This document shows, in pieces, positions 17,867-26,673 of a DNA stretch of 64,000 bases (the stretch's first letter is position 1; each line of letters opens with the position of its first letter). The notes beneath the pieces were generated by a model that worked only from the letters and a program-made list of their open reading frames with translations, was not told the DNA's origin and made no database searches. This stretch comes from Actinokineospora bangkokensis (GTDB taxonomy: Bacteria > Actinomycetota > Actinomycetes > Mycobacteriales > Pseudonocardiaceae). A program made the translations under genes and the position numbers. Where the stretch lies: the NCBI RefSeq assembly GCF_001940455.1, contig NZ_MKQR01000016.1:459000-522999 (forward strand). The letters run 5' to 3'.

Positions 17867-19107
17867 GGCGTGCGGTAGCCGTCGACCGCCAGGCGCACCG
17901 CGTCCTTGCGGTGCCGGACGATGTTGACCACCGCCAGCACCAGGTAGACCCCGGACAGCGCCACCAGCTCGATCCCCTTCACCGACTCCGGCAGCACGCC
18001 CGCCAGCACGAACTGGCCCACGAACAGCCCGAGCAGGCACAGCGCCGCGCGCACGGTGATGGTCAGCCGCAGCAGCAGCGACACCGCGAACAGCGACTGC
18101 GCGGCGGTGAGCAGCAGCTCCTCGCGCTGCGGGGCGTCGATGGGCAGCCCCACCAGGTCACCCGCGGCGAAGGCGAACACCACCGGCAGCGTGCCCACCA
18201 GCAGCGTCCACTGGTTGACCTTGGACGACACCAGCGCCGCCAGCGCGTCGGTGGTCTTGAGCCGCCACGCGTACAGGCCCGCCACGATCAGCTCCGGGGC
18301 CTCCGAGGCCAGCGGGGCCACCCACTGCACCAGCAGGAACTGGCTCACCCCCAGCTGCGTGCCGGTCTCCACCAGCGCGTGCGCGAAGTTCTCCGCCACC
18401 AGCAGGATCACCGCGCCCGCGAAGGCGAACAGCGCCAGGCACCACACCCGGCGGGCGACCTTGGGCTTCTCCCCCAGAAGCTTGGACACCCCGTCGAGGT
18501 CGGGGTCGCCCGCGGGTGCCCTGGCCACGCGCACGGCGTAGGCGATGAAGATCGCCACCAGCACGACCGCGTCGATGAGCGAGATCGTGTGCCGCAGCGG
18601 CAGGGTCAGCGAGTACAGGGTGGCCAGCGCGAGGAAGGCCAGCGGCACCGAGTCGGTGCGCTCCAGGCGGACCTGGCGGCGCTCCGCGGGCTTGCCGCGC
18701 AGCCGCCACGCCGCGATCAGCACGACCGCCGCCCAGCCCACGCCGACGAGGATCCGGTTGGCGCCGGTCATGTTCGCCAGCGCCAGGCCGCAGGGCGACT
18801 GGGTGCCGGGGGCGGCGTCCGGGGGCAGGCAGGCGGGCCCGTGCTCGGCGAAGGCGGCCCCACCCTCGGCGGTGAAGACGAAGTCCACGGCGTACTCGGG
18901 CAGCACGGCGATCAGCGCCAGCAGGGTGATCGCCAGCCCCGGCGAGATGTCCACCTGGATCGCCTCGGCCACCCAGGACAGCACGAACGCCGCACCGATG
19001 ACGGCGATCCCGAACAGGAGCGCGTCCAGCGGTGCGGCGGTGTGCGCGCCGAGCGCCCCCAGGACCGCGCCCGGGAGCGTCAGCGCGACGGCGATGCCCA
19101 GCGGCAC
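17842..19107 (-). CDS. CaCA-family cation antiporter (sodium/calcium or calcium/proton)
   Basis: 421 aa with about eleven transmembrane helices. Two alpha-repeat regions face each other in the family: LALIAVLPEYAVDFVF with Pro-Glu, and APLASEAPELIVAGLYAW followed by VSSKVNQWTLLVG. These contain the acidic and polar residues that bind the cation. GTG at 19107 lies 14 bp after the small membrane protein upstream, so the two form an operon, which has a SigB-type promoter. Ion specificity cannot be read. Confidence 0.88.
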   Translation of the reverse strand: MPLGIAVALTLPGAVLGALGAHTAAPLDALLFGIAVIGAAFVLSWVAEAIQVDISPGLAITLLALIAVLPEYAVDFVFTAEGGAAFAEHGPACLPPDAAPGTQSPCGLALANMTGANRILVGVGWAAVVLIAAWRLRGKPAERRQVRLERTDSVPLAFLALATLYSLTLPLRHTISLIDAVVLVAIFIAYAVRVARAPAGDPDLDGVSKLLGEKPKVARRVWCLALFAFAGAVILLVAENFAHALVETGTQLGVSQFLLVQWVAPLASEAPELIVAGLYAWRLKTTDALAALVSSKVNQWTLLVGTLPVVFAFAAGDLVGLPIDAPQREELLLTAAQSLFAVSLLLRLTITVRAALCLLGLFVGQFVLAGVLPESVKGIELVALSGVYLVLAVVNIVRHRKDAVRLAVDGYRTPYRELADA

Positions 19108-19121
19108 CGCCGCCCGGGTGT

Positions 19122-19709
19122 TCAGCGCTTCTCCGGCATCATCGGGCGCTCGACGGCACCGCGCTTCTCCTGCACCGGCACCGGGATCTCCGGGTCACCG
19201 GGCTGCACGGCCTTGAACCGCGCGGGGGTGGTGGGGTCGTTGGTGACCACCGGCTCGTGCCGCACCGGCACGTCCGGGTTCGGCGCGACGACCTGGTCCT
19301 GCGCGGCGACCTGCTGACCGGCGGGCGGGGTGGCGGTGCCCACGTCGGCGTAGCGCTTCTTGGTCAGGTTCTCGGCGTCGATGCGGTCGCGCATCCGGTT
19401 GAGCACCTTGATGGTCACCCCGTGCGCGATCGCCAGCACCACCAGCACGATGCCCAGCTTGAGCACCACGGCCTGCACGGCGCTGAGGCCGTCGCCGCCC
19501 ACGTCGATGATCGAGATGAGCGCGAGCAGGCCGAGCACCGCGAAGTGGAACAGCACCGACACCAGCCGCGCCATCGAGCCCGCGGAGGCCTGGTCGTCGC
19601 CGTAGGAATCACCCAGGTACCGCAACCCGCTGCGGTAGATGATCTGCCCGTCCACCAGCACGAGCGCGATCCCCAGGACCAAGAACGAGATGTACGCGCC
19701 GTCGTCCAC
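19122..19709 (-). CDS. Small membrane protein with cytoplasmic Pro-rich tail
   Basis: 195 aa. Three hydrophobic segments (YISFLVLGIALVLVDG, LVSVLFHFAVLGLLALISI and VVLKLGIVLVVLAIAHG) precede a tail of about 80 residues rich in Pro, Val and charged residues. No known enzyme motif. GTG 19709 follows GGGAAGGGG with 5-nt spacing; an ATG at 19763 would lie inside the promoter and is rejected. It heads the antiporter operon and may modulate it. Confidence 0.7.
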   Translation of the reverse strand: MDDGAYISFLVLGIALVLVDGQIIYRSGLRYLGDSYGDDQASAGSMARLVSVLFHFAVLGLLALISIIDVGGDGLSAVQAVVLKLGIVLVVLAIAHGVTIKVLNRMRDRIDAENLTKKRYADVGTATPPAGQQVAAQDQVVAPNPDVPVRHEPVVTNDPTTPARFKAVQPGDPEIPVPVQEKRGAVERPMMPEKR

Positions 19710-19747
19710 GATTGCCCCTTCCCGAGCGCATCCGGTCTTCCCCAGAC

Positions 19748-19773
19748 CTACCCCTGGTGACAACCGGTAAAAC
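19748..19773 (-). promoter_or_regulatory. SigB/SigF-type promoter for the antiporter operon
   Basis: On the minus strand: GTTT (19773-19770), a 16-nt spacer, GGGTAG (19753-19748). Predicted start near 19741, giving a leader of about 30 nt before GTG 19709. Confidence 0.65.
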
Positions 19774-19824
19774 CGCGCTCACCCGACGACCGCGGCCCCA
19801 CCCGTCCGGTGCAGGTGGGTCCGC

Positions 19825-21384
19825 TCAGCGCAACCACTTCGGTCGCTCGACCCGCCGGAGCCGCTCCCACGCCTGGGCGAAGTCGGCCTCGGCGGCGTGC
19901 GCGCGGGCGTCCTCGCGCGCCCACAGCACCCCGTAGGTGAACGCGCTCGCGCCCTCGCCGTGCACGCGCGGCCCCAGCTCGCGCAGCGCCGTGCGGGCCA
20001 CCACCGCGTCCTGGTGCACCCCGAGCGCGGTCTGCACGCCCTTGCCCGCCTTGCGCCAGTCCTTGAGCTGCTTGCCGAACACCGGTTCCACGGCCTCGGC
20101 GGTGTAGCGGGCCTTCTTGGCGTCCTTGCGGGCTTGGTGCAGCGCGAGGTCGCGCTCGGCCGGGTCGGTGGTGGCGTCGGCGGCGGCCACGGAGGCGGCG
20201 AGCCGGTCGGCGGCCTTGCGGACGGCCTTGCGCAGCTCCTGCGCCGCGGGCCGCCCCGCCTTGCCGGTGGTGGGCGGCGCGGCCAGGAACCCCAGCGCGT
20301 CGTCGAGGAAGTCCCGGTAGCGCGCGCTGTCCAGGGTGGACAGCGCGGCACCGCGCGCGTCGGCCTCCACCCTGGCGAACTCGGCGGTGAACCGGGCGGC
20401 GACCCCGCCCATCACCACCTCCACGGGCAGCGCGGCGACCTCGCCGCGCAGGTGCTCGGACAGCACCTCGGCGTCGCGGGCGGGGGACATCCCCTGGCCC
20501 AGCCAGCGCAGCTCCTCGCGCAGCCGGGCGACCCGGTCCGCCTCGAACAGCGACCGGAAGGCGCGCAGCGCGCTGCGCAGCGACCGGCAGGTGACGCGGA
20601 ACTGGTGCACCGAGTCGGCCACGTCGAGCCGCACACCGGTGTCGTGGGCGCGCAGCTGGTCGACGTGGCGCCCGAGGTAGTCCAGCGCCACCTCCCCCGC
20701 AGTGGGGTGCGCGGGCAGCGCCGGGCGGGAGGTCTTGCGGGCCTTCTTGCCCAGCGTGCGGGCCAGCTTCGACGCCGACGACGACGGTTGGGCGCCCAGC
20801 GCCGCGCCCACGGCGTCCACCGCGGACAGGTCCTCGGCCTCCACCTCCAGCTCGCGCCAGGTGGCGGGCTTGCCGGAGGCGGGGACGGCGGTGACGTGGT
20901 CGTCGGCGATGAGGGCGATGGTGGCCCCGTCGGCGGCGGTGAGCGTCCACTCGTCGCGGCGGGTGACGATGCGCGCGACCTCGACCAGCGGCGCGTCGAG
21001 GGTGTAGGAGCGCACCAGCCCGGCCAGCTCGGCGGGCACGGTCTTGCGCTCCTCGCCCAGCGGCCTGCGCACCTCGTCGCGCACCCCGGGGGCCACCGGC
21101 AGCTTGGCGTGCCACCCCGCGTCCTCGCCCCCGGTGCGCCTGCGCAGGGTGATCCCCGCGGCGGCGAGCCGCAGGTCCGCGGTGTCGAAGTAGGTGGCGT
21201 CGAGGTCGCTGCGCCGGGGACCCGCGGCGGCCGCCGCTCCCGCCACCCCGACCAGCTCCGGCAGGTGGTAGTCCGCCCCGGCCTCGAACTTGCGCTCGAC
21301 CTCGCGGACCGTGCTCAGCCCGCCGGCAGCCTTGCCGCCACCGGCCTTCGTGGACCCGTTCTCCCGGCTCGACTTCACGCCCAC
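19825..21384 (-). CDS. CYTH-CHAD domain protein (polyphosphate-associated)
   Basis: 519 aa. The N-terminal CYTH domain carries the EVERKFE signature (about residue 28) and DLDATYFDTADLRLAAAGITL; these domains form a tunnel that hydrolyses triphosphate. The C-terminal CHAD domain (about 225-510) is alpha-helical with conserved His and basic residues (VHQFRVTCRSLRSALRAFRS, LHQARKDAKKARYTAEA), known to bind polyphosphate. Start is GTG 21384 with GGGAGGTG upstream. The Ppx-like gene at 7,253 is a possible functional partner. Confidence 0.92.
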   Translation of the reverse strand: MGVKSSRENGSTKAGGGKAAGGLSTVREVERKFEAGADYHLPELVGVAGAAAAAGPRRSDLDATYFDTADLRLAAAGITLRRRTGGEDAGWHAKLPVAPGVRDEVRRPLGEERKTVPAELAGLVRSYTLDAPLVEVARIVTRRDEWTLTAADGATIALIADDHVTAVPASGKPATWRELEVEAEDLSAVDAVGAALGAQPSSSASKLARTLGKKARKTSRPALPAHPTAGEVALDYLGRHVDQLRAHDTGVRLDVADSVHQFRVTCRSLRSALRAFRSLFEADRVARLREELRWLGQGMSPARDAEVLSEHLRGEVAALPVEVVMGGVAARFTAEFARVEADARGAALSTLDSARYRDFLDDALGFLAAPPTTGKAGRPAAQELRKAVRKAADRLAASVAAADATTDPAERDLALHQARKDAKKARYTAEAVEPVFGKQLKDWRKAGKGVQTALGVHQDAVVARTALRELGPRVHGEGASAFTYGVLWAREDARAHAAEADFAQAWERLRRVERPKWLR

Positions 21385-21551
21385 CGGACCACCTCCCGTC
21401 AGACGTCCTGTCCCCCGACCCGTCCCCCAACTATGACACCGAACCCGACAACGCGCGGGAACGCGACGCCCACCCCGACCGGGACGCGCGGGCGACGAGC
21501 CGCGGGCTGGTCCTCCCCCCGCACTCGCTGTTCCTGTTCTGGGGCAAGGGA

Positions 21552-21585
21552 GACCGGGCGCCGCGCGGGAGCGCGACGCCCGGTC
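21552..21585 (-). terminator. Hairpin downstream of the YbdK-like gene
   Basis: A 9-bp perfect stem GACCGGGCG/CGCCCGGTC (21552-21560 with 21577-21585) lies about 27 nt past the stop at 21612 on the minus strand. A further GC dyad is nearby at about 21593-21609. Confidence 0.5.
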
Positions 21586-21611
21586 CGGGGTCCGGCGGGA
21601 CGGGCCCGCCG

Positions 21612-22772
21612 CTACCGCGGGAGCGAGTTCAAGGAGCTGGGGTCCGCGGTCTGCGCCGCGAGCATCGCCACCACGCCGTCGAGCCCGGCGGCCCGCTGCC
21701 GGGTGGCGCCGTCGCCGTGCTCGTCCAGCCAGGACAGCGTGGACTGGACGAACTCCAGCTCATCGCTGCGGCGCAGCGCGGGCGCGTGCCGGGCCACCAG
21801 GTCGGCGAAGACCGCCGGGGCCGGGCGGTGCCCACCGCCCCACGGGTCCGGCACGTCCGCGCCCCACCCGTCCTTGGCCGCCCGCCACTGCGCCGCCCGC
21901 ACCACCTGCGTCGGCACCCGGGGGAACTCGCGGTCGCCGTCGAGGGCCTCGGCCACGATCGTGCGCACCAGCACCGCCAGCAGCGCCGCCTCGCGCGGGG
22001 TGGGGGCGACGTCGCTGATCCGCGTCTCCACCGTCGAGTGCGCGTCGGAGGGCCGCACGTCGAAGTACACCATCTTGCGGTCGAGGATCGCCCCGGTCGC
22101 GAGCAGGTCGGCCACCAGCTCCTCGTACTGGTCCACCGAGTCCAGGTACGGCGGCGGCCCCGCGGACGGCCACCGCTCCCACAGCAGGTGCCGCGTGCTG
22201 GCGTACCCGGTGTCGCGCCCGTCGTAAAACGGCGAGTTGGCGCATAGCGTGATCAGCGCGGGCAGCCACAACCGCAGGTGGTTCGCCGCCCGCAGCGCCG
22301 CGGCGGTGTCCTCCACCCCCACGTGCACGTGGCACCCGCAGGTCATCCCCGCGAACAGGAACTCCCCCACGTGCGAGGTGATCCGCCGGTACCGCGCCCC
22401 GGGCCCCACCGGCGCGAACCCCGGCTGCTGGTGCGGCAGCGTCCCCGTCGCCACCAGCAGCGCCCCCTGCTCGCGCGCCGCCCCCGCCAACGCCCCCCGC
22501 AGCTCCGTCAACTCCTCGACGACCTGCTGCGCACTCCCGCAGATCCCCGTCGCCGACTCCACCATGGCCCTGAGCAGCTCCGGCTTGAGGTCCGGCTCCC
22601 CCTCCACCGCCTGCGCCCCGCGCTCCGCGGTCTCCGGCCCCTGGTCCACCAGCCTCCCCGCCGCGTCGACGAGGAAGAACTCCTCCTCGACCCCGACGGT
22701 GAGGGAAGTGCCCCCACCCCGAGCGTCACGCTTCGTGATGGTTTCGTCCTGCTCATCACTACAGTCGACCAT
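21612..22772 (-). CDS. YbdK-type carboxylate-amine ligase (GCS2 family)
   Basis: 386 aa. ATP-grasp-like glutamate-cysteine ligase family 2: VGVEEEFFLVD near residue 27, CGCHVHVGVED in the middle, and DVRPSDAHSTVETRISD later, which hold ATP, metal and amino acid. Members make gamma-glutamyl bonds (weak GCS activity in YbdK, EgtA in ergothioneine producers). No egt genes are near, so the general name is kept. ATG 22772 lacks a clear ribosome site. Length is normal. Confidence 0.88.
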   Translation of the reverse strand: MVDCSDEQDETITKRDARGGGTSLTVGVEEEFFLVDAAGRLVDQGPETAERGAQAVEGEPDLKPELLRAMVESATGICGSAQQVVEELTELRGALAGAAREQGALLVATGTLPHQQPGFAPVGPGARYRRITSHVGEFLFAGMTCGCHVHVGVEDTAAALRAANHLRLWLPALITLCANSPFYDGRDTGYASTRHLLWERWPSAGPPPYLDSVDQYEELVADLLATGAILDRKMVYFDVRPSDAHSTVETRISDVAPTPREAALLAVLVRTIVAEALDGDREFPRVPTQVVRAAQWRAAKDGWGADVPDPWGGGHRPAPAVFADLVARHAPALRRSDELEFVQSTLSWLDEHGDGATRQRAAGLDGVVAMLAAQTADPSSLNSLPR

Positions 22773-22949
22773 GTCGGGAGTCTAGTGAAGAGCCGTACAC
22801 CCGGCTCGCTATGACTCACAGTGACAAATCTGGCGTTTAGCAGGCTCGGTTCGTCTGTACGGTGCACCGCGTTCCACCCAACAGCGCCACCACCACGCAC
22901 CCGCCCCACAGGCGCCTGGTCTTCGATGTCGACGAACTCGATTCTCGCC

Positions 22950-23141
22950 TCACCTCTTGTTACGAGAAAAGGCGCCTATGACCAACATCGACAGGACAAG
23001 CAAGAGTCCGCCCGCGATGGAACCCACGATCGCATACACGAACGGTGCATACCAAACCAGTGAAACGAAAGAGCAGCCCGCAGAGATGATGAAGATCAGC
23101 AAGAAGGCTCGCCGGTTGCCGACCTTGTCATCGTCCGACAT
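22950..23141 (-). CDS. Small two-helix membrane protein
   Basis: 63 aa: a charged N-terminus (MSDDDKVGNRR), two hydrophobic helices (FLLIFIISAGCSFVSLVW and FVYAIVGSIAGGLLLVLSML) and a basic end (SRNKR). GGAGGA lies 12 bases upstream of the ATG. Codon use is unlike the neighbours, with TCT, GTT, TCA, TTG and ATA codons, and local GC is lower, suggesting a recent arrival. No homologue is recognised. An overlapping plus-strand ORF was rejected. Confidence 0.55.
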   Translation of the reverse strand: MSDDDKVGNRRAFLLIFIISAGCSFVSLVWYAPFVYAIVGSIAGGLLLVLSMLVIGAFSRNKR

Positions 23142-23524
23142 GCCACATGTCCATCCTCCTGCTCAAGACGGCACCGGCTCCCACTCCCACGCATCCTCAG
23201 AGCCCGGCGCCGAGTCCGAACTTGCGACCGGCGCCCATCAACCGCGACGTCCGACAACCCTATCGCCCTGCGAACTGCCCCATTGGTCCCGTGAACACGC
23301 CGCCCGGGCGTCCACAACACCAACTTGCCCTGAGTGACGCGTTCGCCCATAGCCCTGACGGCGCCGTGTTGGGCGAGGCCGTCGGAAACGGCTCCGGCGC
23401 ACCACCAGCTATCGCGAGGCACGCCAAACCACCGGCCGCACCGCACAACCCCGGGGACGCCCATCTCCGGGTTGTGCGAAGCGGCCGGTGGTGTGCGCCC
23501 GAGTGCCGGGCGAACCCGGGTGGG
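23142..23524. other. 383-bp intergenic region with a long hairpin
   Basis: Lies between the MFS stop and the small membrane protein on the minus strand. It has lower GC than average on its small-gene side and no supported ORF. It contains the two-part hairpin at 23429-23491. Confidence 0.5.
23429..23491 (-). terminator. Two-part hairpin downstream of the MFS gene
   Basis: An 11-bp outer stem (23429-23439 with 23481-23491) and an inner stem (CACAACCC at 23444-23451 with GGGTTGTG at 23469-23476) are separated by matching 4-nt bulges. It begins about 33 nt after the MFS stop on the minus strand, as expected for a terminator. Confidence 0.6.
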
Positions 23525-24919
23525 TCAGGTGGTCGCCTTGCCCCGGGGGAGCACCGTCACGGCCATGAGCGCCATGACCACGAGCAGGCCGCCCGCGAGG
23601 GCCAGGCTCGTCCGCATGCCGGTGGCGAAGTCGCCCGCGAGCAGGACGCCGAACACCGCGATGCTGATGGCACCGCCCGCCTGCCTGCTCGTGTTGAGCA
23701 TGGCCGCCGCCGTGCCCGCGCGCTCGTTGGCGACGGTGTCGAGCATCAGGGTGGTCAGGGCGGGCATGGCCAGCGATCCGCCGATGCCCAGCGGCACCAT
23801 CAGGGCGGCGGTGATCCACCAGGGGGTGTCGACCCGCACCAGCATCAGACCGCCGCAGCCCACCGCGCCGACCAGCAGGCCCGCCACGATGACCGCCCGG
23901 GGGCCGAACCGCTGCACGAACTTCGGGGAGAGGTAGTTGAAGTTGGCGGTGATCAGGGCCATCGGGGCGAACATGAGGCCTGCGGACAGCGCCGACTGGC
24001 CGCGCTGCTCCTGGAAGAACAGGCTCAGGATGAACACCCCGCCGTAGAACGCGGCATTGCAGGCGAATCCCGAGATGACCGGGACGGACACCCCCTTCTG
24101 GCGGAACATCCCCAGCGGCAGCATCGGGTCGCGGCGACGCGACTCCACCAGGACGAACGCCGCCCCGGACAGCACGGCCACGGCCACGGCGGCGATGACC
24201 GTGGGGGTGAAGCCGCCGTGCCCGCCCTGGATGACCGCGAAGGTCAGCGCGGCCAGCGCAAGCACCGCGGTGACCTGGCCCGGCACGTCGAAGGTGGTCT
24301 CGTGGCGCGGGGACCGCTCGGCGCGCAGCAAGAACAGGAACCCGGCGACGCCCGCGGGCACGTTCAGCGCGAACACCACCCGCCAGTCCCACTCGGTCGT
24401 CAGCAGCCCGCCCAGGACCGGGCCCGCGGCGACGGCGACCGCGCCGCCGACCGTCCAGAGCGCGATGCCCCTGGCGCGTGCCACCGGGTCCGGGAACGCC
24501 TGTCGGATCAGCGCCAGCGAGGACGGCACCATGATCGCCGCCGCGCACCCCTGCACCACCCGGGCGCCGACGAGGAAGCCGAGGTCGGGGGCGATGCCGC
24601 AGGCCACGGAGGCGAGGGTGAACGCCGCCAGGCCCCACCCGTAGGCGCGCTTGGCGCCGACGCGGTCGGACAGCACGCCCGCGGAGAGCATCAGCGCGGC
24701 GAACATCAGGGTGTAGGCGTCGGCGACCCACTGGAGCCCGGACAGGGTGCCGTTGAGGTCGTCCCGGATCGAGGGCAGGGCGACGTTCACCCCGGACACG
24801 TCCAGGGTGATCACGAAGAAGCCCAGGACGGCGGCGGTCAGCGCGGCCCGCGGCGAACCGTGCCCCGGTGCGCGGGCCGCCTCGACCGGTGCGGCGGGTT
24901 CGGAACGCACTGCGGTCAT
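23525..24919 (-). CDS. MFS drug exporter, DHA2 (14-helix) family
   Basis: 464 aa with about 14 hydrophobic helices. DHA2 signatures are present: FFVITLDVSGVNVALPSI in helix 1, LQWVADAYTLMFAALMLSAG in helix 2, SDRVGAKRAYGWGL in the loop, and a motif-C-like VAVAAGPVLGGLL in helix 5. It is a proton-driven exporter of drugs or small metabolites. ATG 24919 has AAGGAG 9 bases upstream. It is divergent from the MmyB-like regulator across a region of 15-bp repeats, and could export the product of the cluster to its right (inference). Confidence 0.9.
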   Translation of the reverse strand: MTAVRSEPAAPVEAARAPGHGSPRAALTAAVLGFFVITLDVSGVNVALPSIRDDLNGTLSGLQWVADAYTLMFAALMLSAGVLSDRVGAKRAYGWGLAAFTLASVACGIAPDLGFLVGARVVQGCAAAIMVPSSLALIRQAFPDPVARARGIALWTVGGAVAVAAGPVLGGLLTTEWDWRVVFALNVPAGVAGFLFLLRAERSPRHETTFDVPGQVTAVLALAALTFAVIQGGHGGFTPTVIAAVAVAVLSGAAFVLVESRRRDPMLPLGMFRQKGVSVPVISGFACNAAFYGGVFILSLFFQEQRGQSALSAGLMFAPMALITANFNYLSPKFVQRFGPRAVIVAGLLVGAVGCGGLMLVRVDTPWWITAALMVPLGIGGSLAMPALTTLMLDTVANERAGTAAAMLNTSRQAGGAISIAVFGVLLAGDFATGMRTSLALAGGLLVVMALMAVTVLPRGKATT

Positions 24920-24967
24920 CGTGTCGCACTCCTTGTCGTCTCGGTCATCGTCGTCTCAGTCGTCTTG

Positions 24968-25027
24968 GTCGTCTCGCGGTTGGTCGTTCCGCGATTGGCC
25001 GTCTCGCGGTTGGTCATCCCGCGGTCC
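24968..25027. repeat. Four tandem 15-bp repeats in the exporter-regulator promoter region
   Basis: Four consecutive 15-bp units (24968-24982, 24983-24997, 24998-25012, 25013-25027) share the core GGTCGTCTCGCGGTT with 1-4 changes each. Shorter GTCGTCT/GTCATC echoes continue down to about 24930. Placed between divergent start codons, they may be binding sites for the regulator at 25144. Confidence 0.75.
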
Positions 25028-25143
25028 AGCGACCACGGTGGCGCGGTGGGCGCGCGGCAGGGAGACCGGGTCGTGCGGGGGAGCGCTGTGCCTGGCCCTG
25101 TCACGGCCCCCCACGCGGCGCGCGGATCTGGGACACTGGGGCG

Positions 25144-26016
25144 ATGAGCGATGGCACGGAACTGGGGCGGTTCCTGCGCGCGCGTCGGGCTCAGGTGCGC
25201 CCCGAGGACGTCGGTCTCCCCGCGGGGCGGGGCACTCGCCGCACACCCGGTCTGCGCCGGGAGGAGCTGGCCACCCTCGCGGGGGTCAGCGTCGACTACT
25301 ACACCCGCCTGGAGCGCGGCCGGGAGACGCGCCCGTCCCCCGCCGTCGTGGAGGCCCTCGGGGAAGCCCTGCGCCTGTCGGCCGACGCCCTCAAGCGCCT
25401 GGACGAGCTCGTCGCCCTCGCCGGGGGCCTGGGTCCCCGCCCCTCCCCCGGGCCGACACGCACCGTCCGCGACTCCGTCCTGGCGATGTTGGAGACCCTG
25501 CGCCCCTCCCCCGCCTACGTGGTGAGCAGGACCAACGACGTCCTGGCGGCCAACCGCCCCGGTCTGCGGCTGTTCCCCGGTCTGGCCGACTGGCCCCCGG
25601 AGCGCAGGAACACCACGCGGTACATGTTCCTGCACCCGTCGGCGCGCGCCCTGTACCCGCAGTGGGAGACGATGGCGGCCCACACCGCCGCCCACCTGCG
25701 GGCGATCGCCGGTGCCGACCCCGACCTGTCGGACCTGGCCCAGCTGGTCGGGGAGCTGGTCGTCAAGAGCCCCGAGTTCGCCACCCTCTGGGAGCGCTAC
25801 GACGTCGAGGAGGCCCGCGGCGGGGGGCGCAAGCAGTTCCAGCACCCGGAGGTGGGCACCATGACCCTCACGTTCGAGGTCATGACCATCTTCCACACCG
25901 ACGGCCAGCGCCTGGTCAGCTACCAGGCGCCCGCGGGCACCCCTGACCACGACGCCATGCTCCTGCTCGACATGGCTTCCCCGGTGGACGCGGAACTGGC
26001 CCACCGCCCCCGGTAG
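25144..26016 (+). CDS. XRE-type regulator with MmyB-like ligand-binding domain
   Basis: 290 aa. The N-terminal HTH has the group signature TRRTPGLRREELATLAGVS followed by VDYYTRLERGRETRPS; the rest (about 110-285) is the MmyB-like PAS-related domain that binds fatty-acid-like ligands in characterised members, with RYMFLHPSARALYPQWE and LTFEVMTIFHTDGQRLVSY. ATG 25144 begins right before the HTH. It is divergent from the MFS gene and probably controls it. Confidence 0.9.
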   Translation: MSDGTELGRFLRARRAQVRPEDVGLPAGRGTRRTPGLRREELATLAGVSVDYYTRLERGRETRPSPAVVEALGEALRLSADALKRLDELVALAGGLGPRPSPGPTRTVRDSVLAMLETLRPSPAYVVSRTNDVLAANRPGLRLFPGLADWPPERRNTTRYMFLHPSARALYPQWETMAAHTAAHLRAIAGADPDLSDLAQLVGELVVKSPEFATLWERYDVEEARGGGRKQFQHPEVGTMTLTFEVMTIFHTDGQRLVSYQAPAGTPDHDAMLLLDMASPVDAELAHRPR

Positions 26017-26039
26017 CGGGGAAGGACCGCGTCGACCAG

Positions 26040-26073
26040 GCGCCCGCTCCTCCGCACGGGCCGGGGCGGGCGC
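26040..26073. terminator. Short hairpin between converging genes
   Basis: An 8-bp GC stem (26040-26047 with 26066-26073) sits between the MmyB-like stop at 26016 and the secreted-protein stop at 26082. Confidence 0.4.
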
Positions 26074-26081
26074 GCGACGCC

Positions 26082-26531
26082 TCACCGCCCGTCCAGCTCC
26101 ACCAGGTAGGTCTCCGCGGGCGTCAACACATCCCGGCAGGTCAGGGTTCCCGAGGCACCCCGGTACGCCCCCGTCCCCCCGGTGACGGCCATCTCCACGA
26201 CGCCTTCTCCGGTGCTCCACAGCGATTGCGCCGTGAGCTGCCCCTCGGGCAACTTCACCGACAGGACGCAACTGGTGGTCACCTTCCCCTGGTCGACCGC
26301 CGTCACCAGGCACGAGCTGCCGTCGGTCCCCACCGCCCTGCCGTCCCTGCCCAGCACGTTGGCGTACACGTAGTAGTCCCCCACGCCGACACCCGGCGCC
26401 CCGACGTCGACCAGGGTGTTCTTGTCCTGCAACACCTGCAGCACGAACTGCTTCCCGGAAGCGGCCGATGCCGACGGGACGCAGCAGATGAGGGCGCCCG
26501 CGGCGACCAGGCCGAGCAACGTCTTCTCCAT
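26082..26531 (-). CDS. Secreted allene-oxide-cyclase/dirigent-like barrel protein
   Basis: 149 aa. A signal peptide (MEKTLLGLVAAGALICCVPS then ASA) is followed by a beta-rich domain with GVGDYYVYANVLGRDGRAVG, two Cys that could pair, and the barrel-closing GTGAYRGASGTLTCRDV. That last motif is typical of the AOC-barrel/dirigent-like superfamily found in many actinobacterial exported proteins of unknown role. ATG 26531 was chosen because the signal peptide begins there. It is divergent from the biosynthetic operon starting at 26674. Confidence 0.72.
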   Translation of the reverse strand: MEKTLLGLVAAGALICCVPSASAASGKQFVLQVLQDKNTLVDVGAPGVGVGDYYVYANVLGRDGRAVGTDGSSCLVTAVDQGKVTTSCVLSVKLPEGQLTAQSLWSTGEGVVEMAVTGGTGAYRGASGTLTCRDVLTPAETYLVELDGR

Positions 26532-26673
26532 GCCCCCCACCATGCCCGCCCGCAGGCGCGGCGAGGCGTGCAACAAGCTGCTGTGCACCCTCTTGCACCC
26601 GGCGGAACCTGGTCGCGGCACCCCCCTCGGGCAAGACTCGACACCAGCGAACGCACCCGATCGACAGGACGGG

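Noticed and set aside
22957..23337. Plus-strand ORF opposite the small membrane protein
   Set aside because: No domain and no hydrophobic pattern, while the minus strand gives two clean membrane helices.
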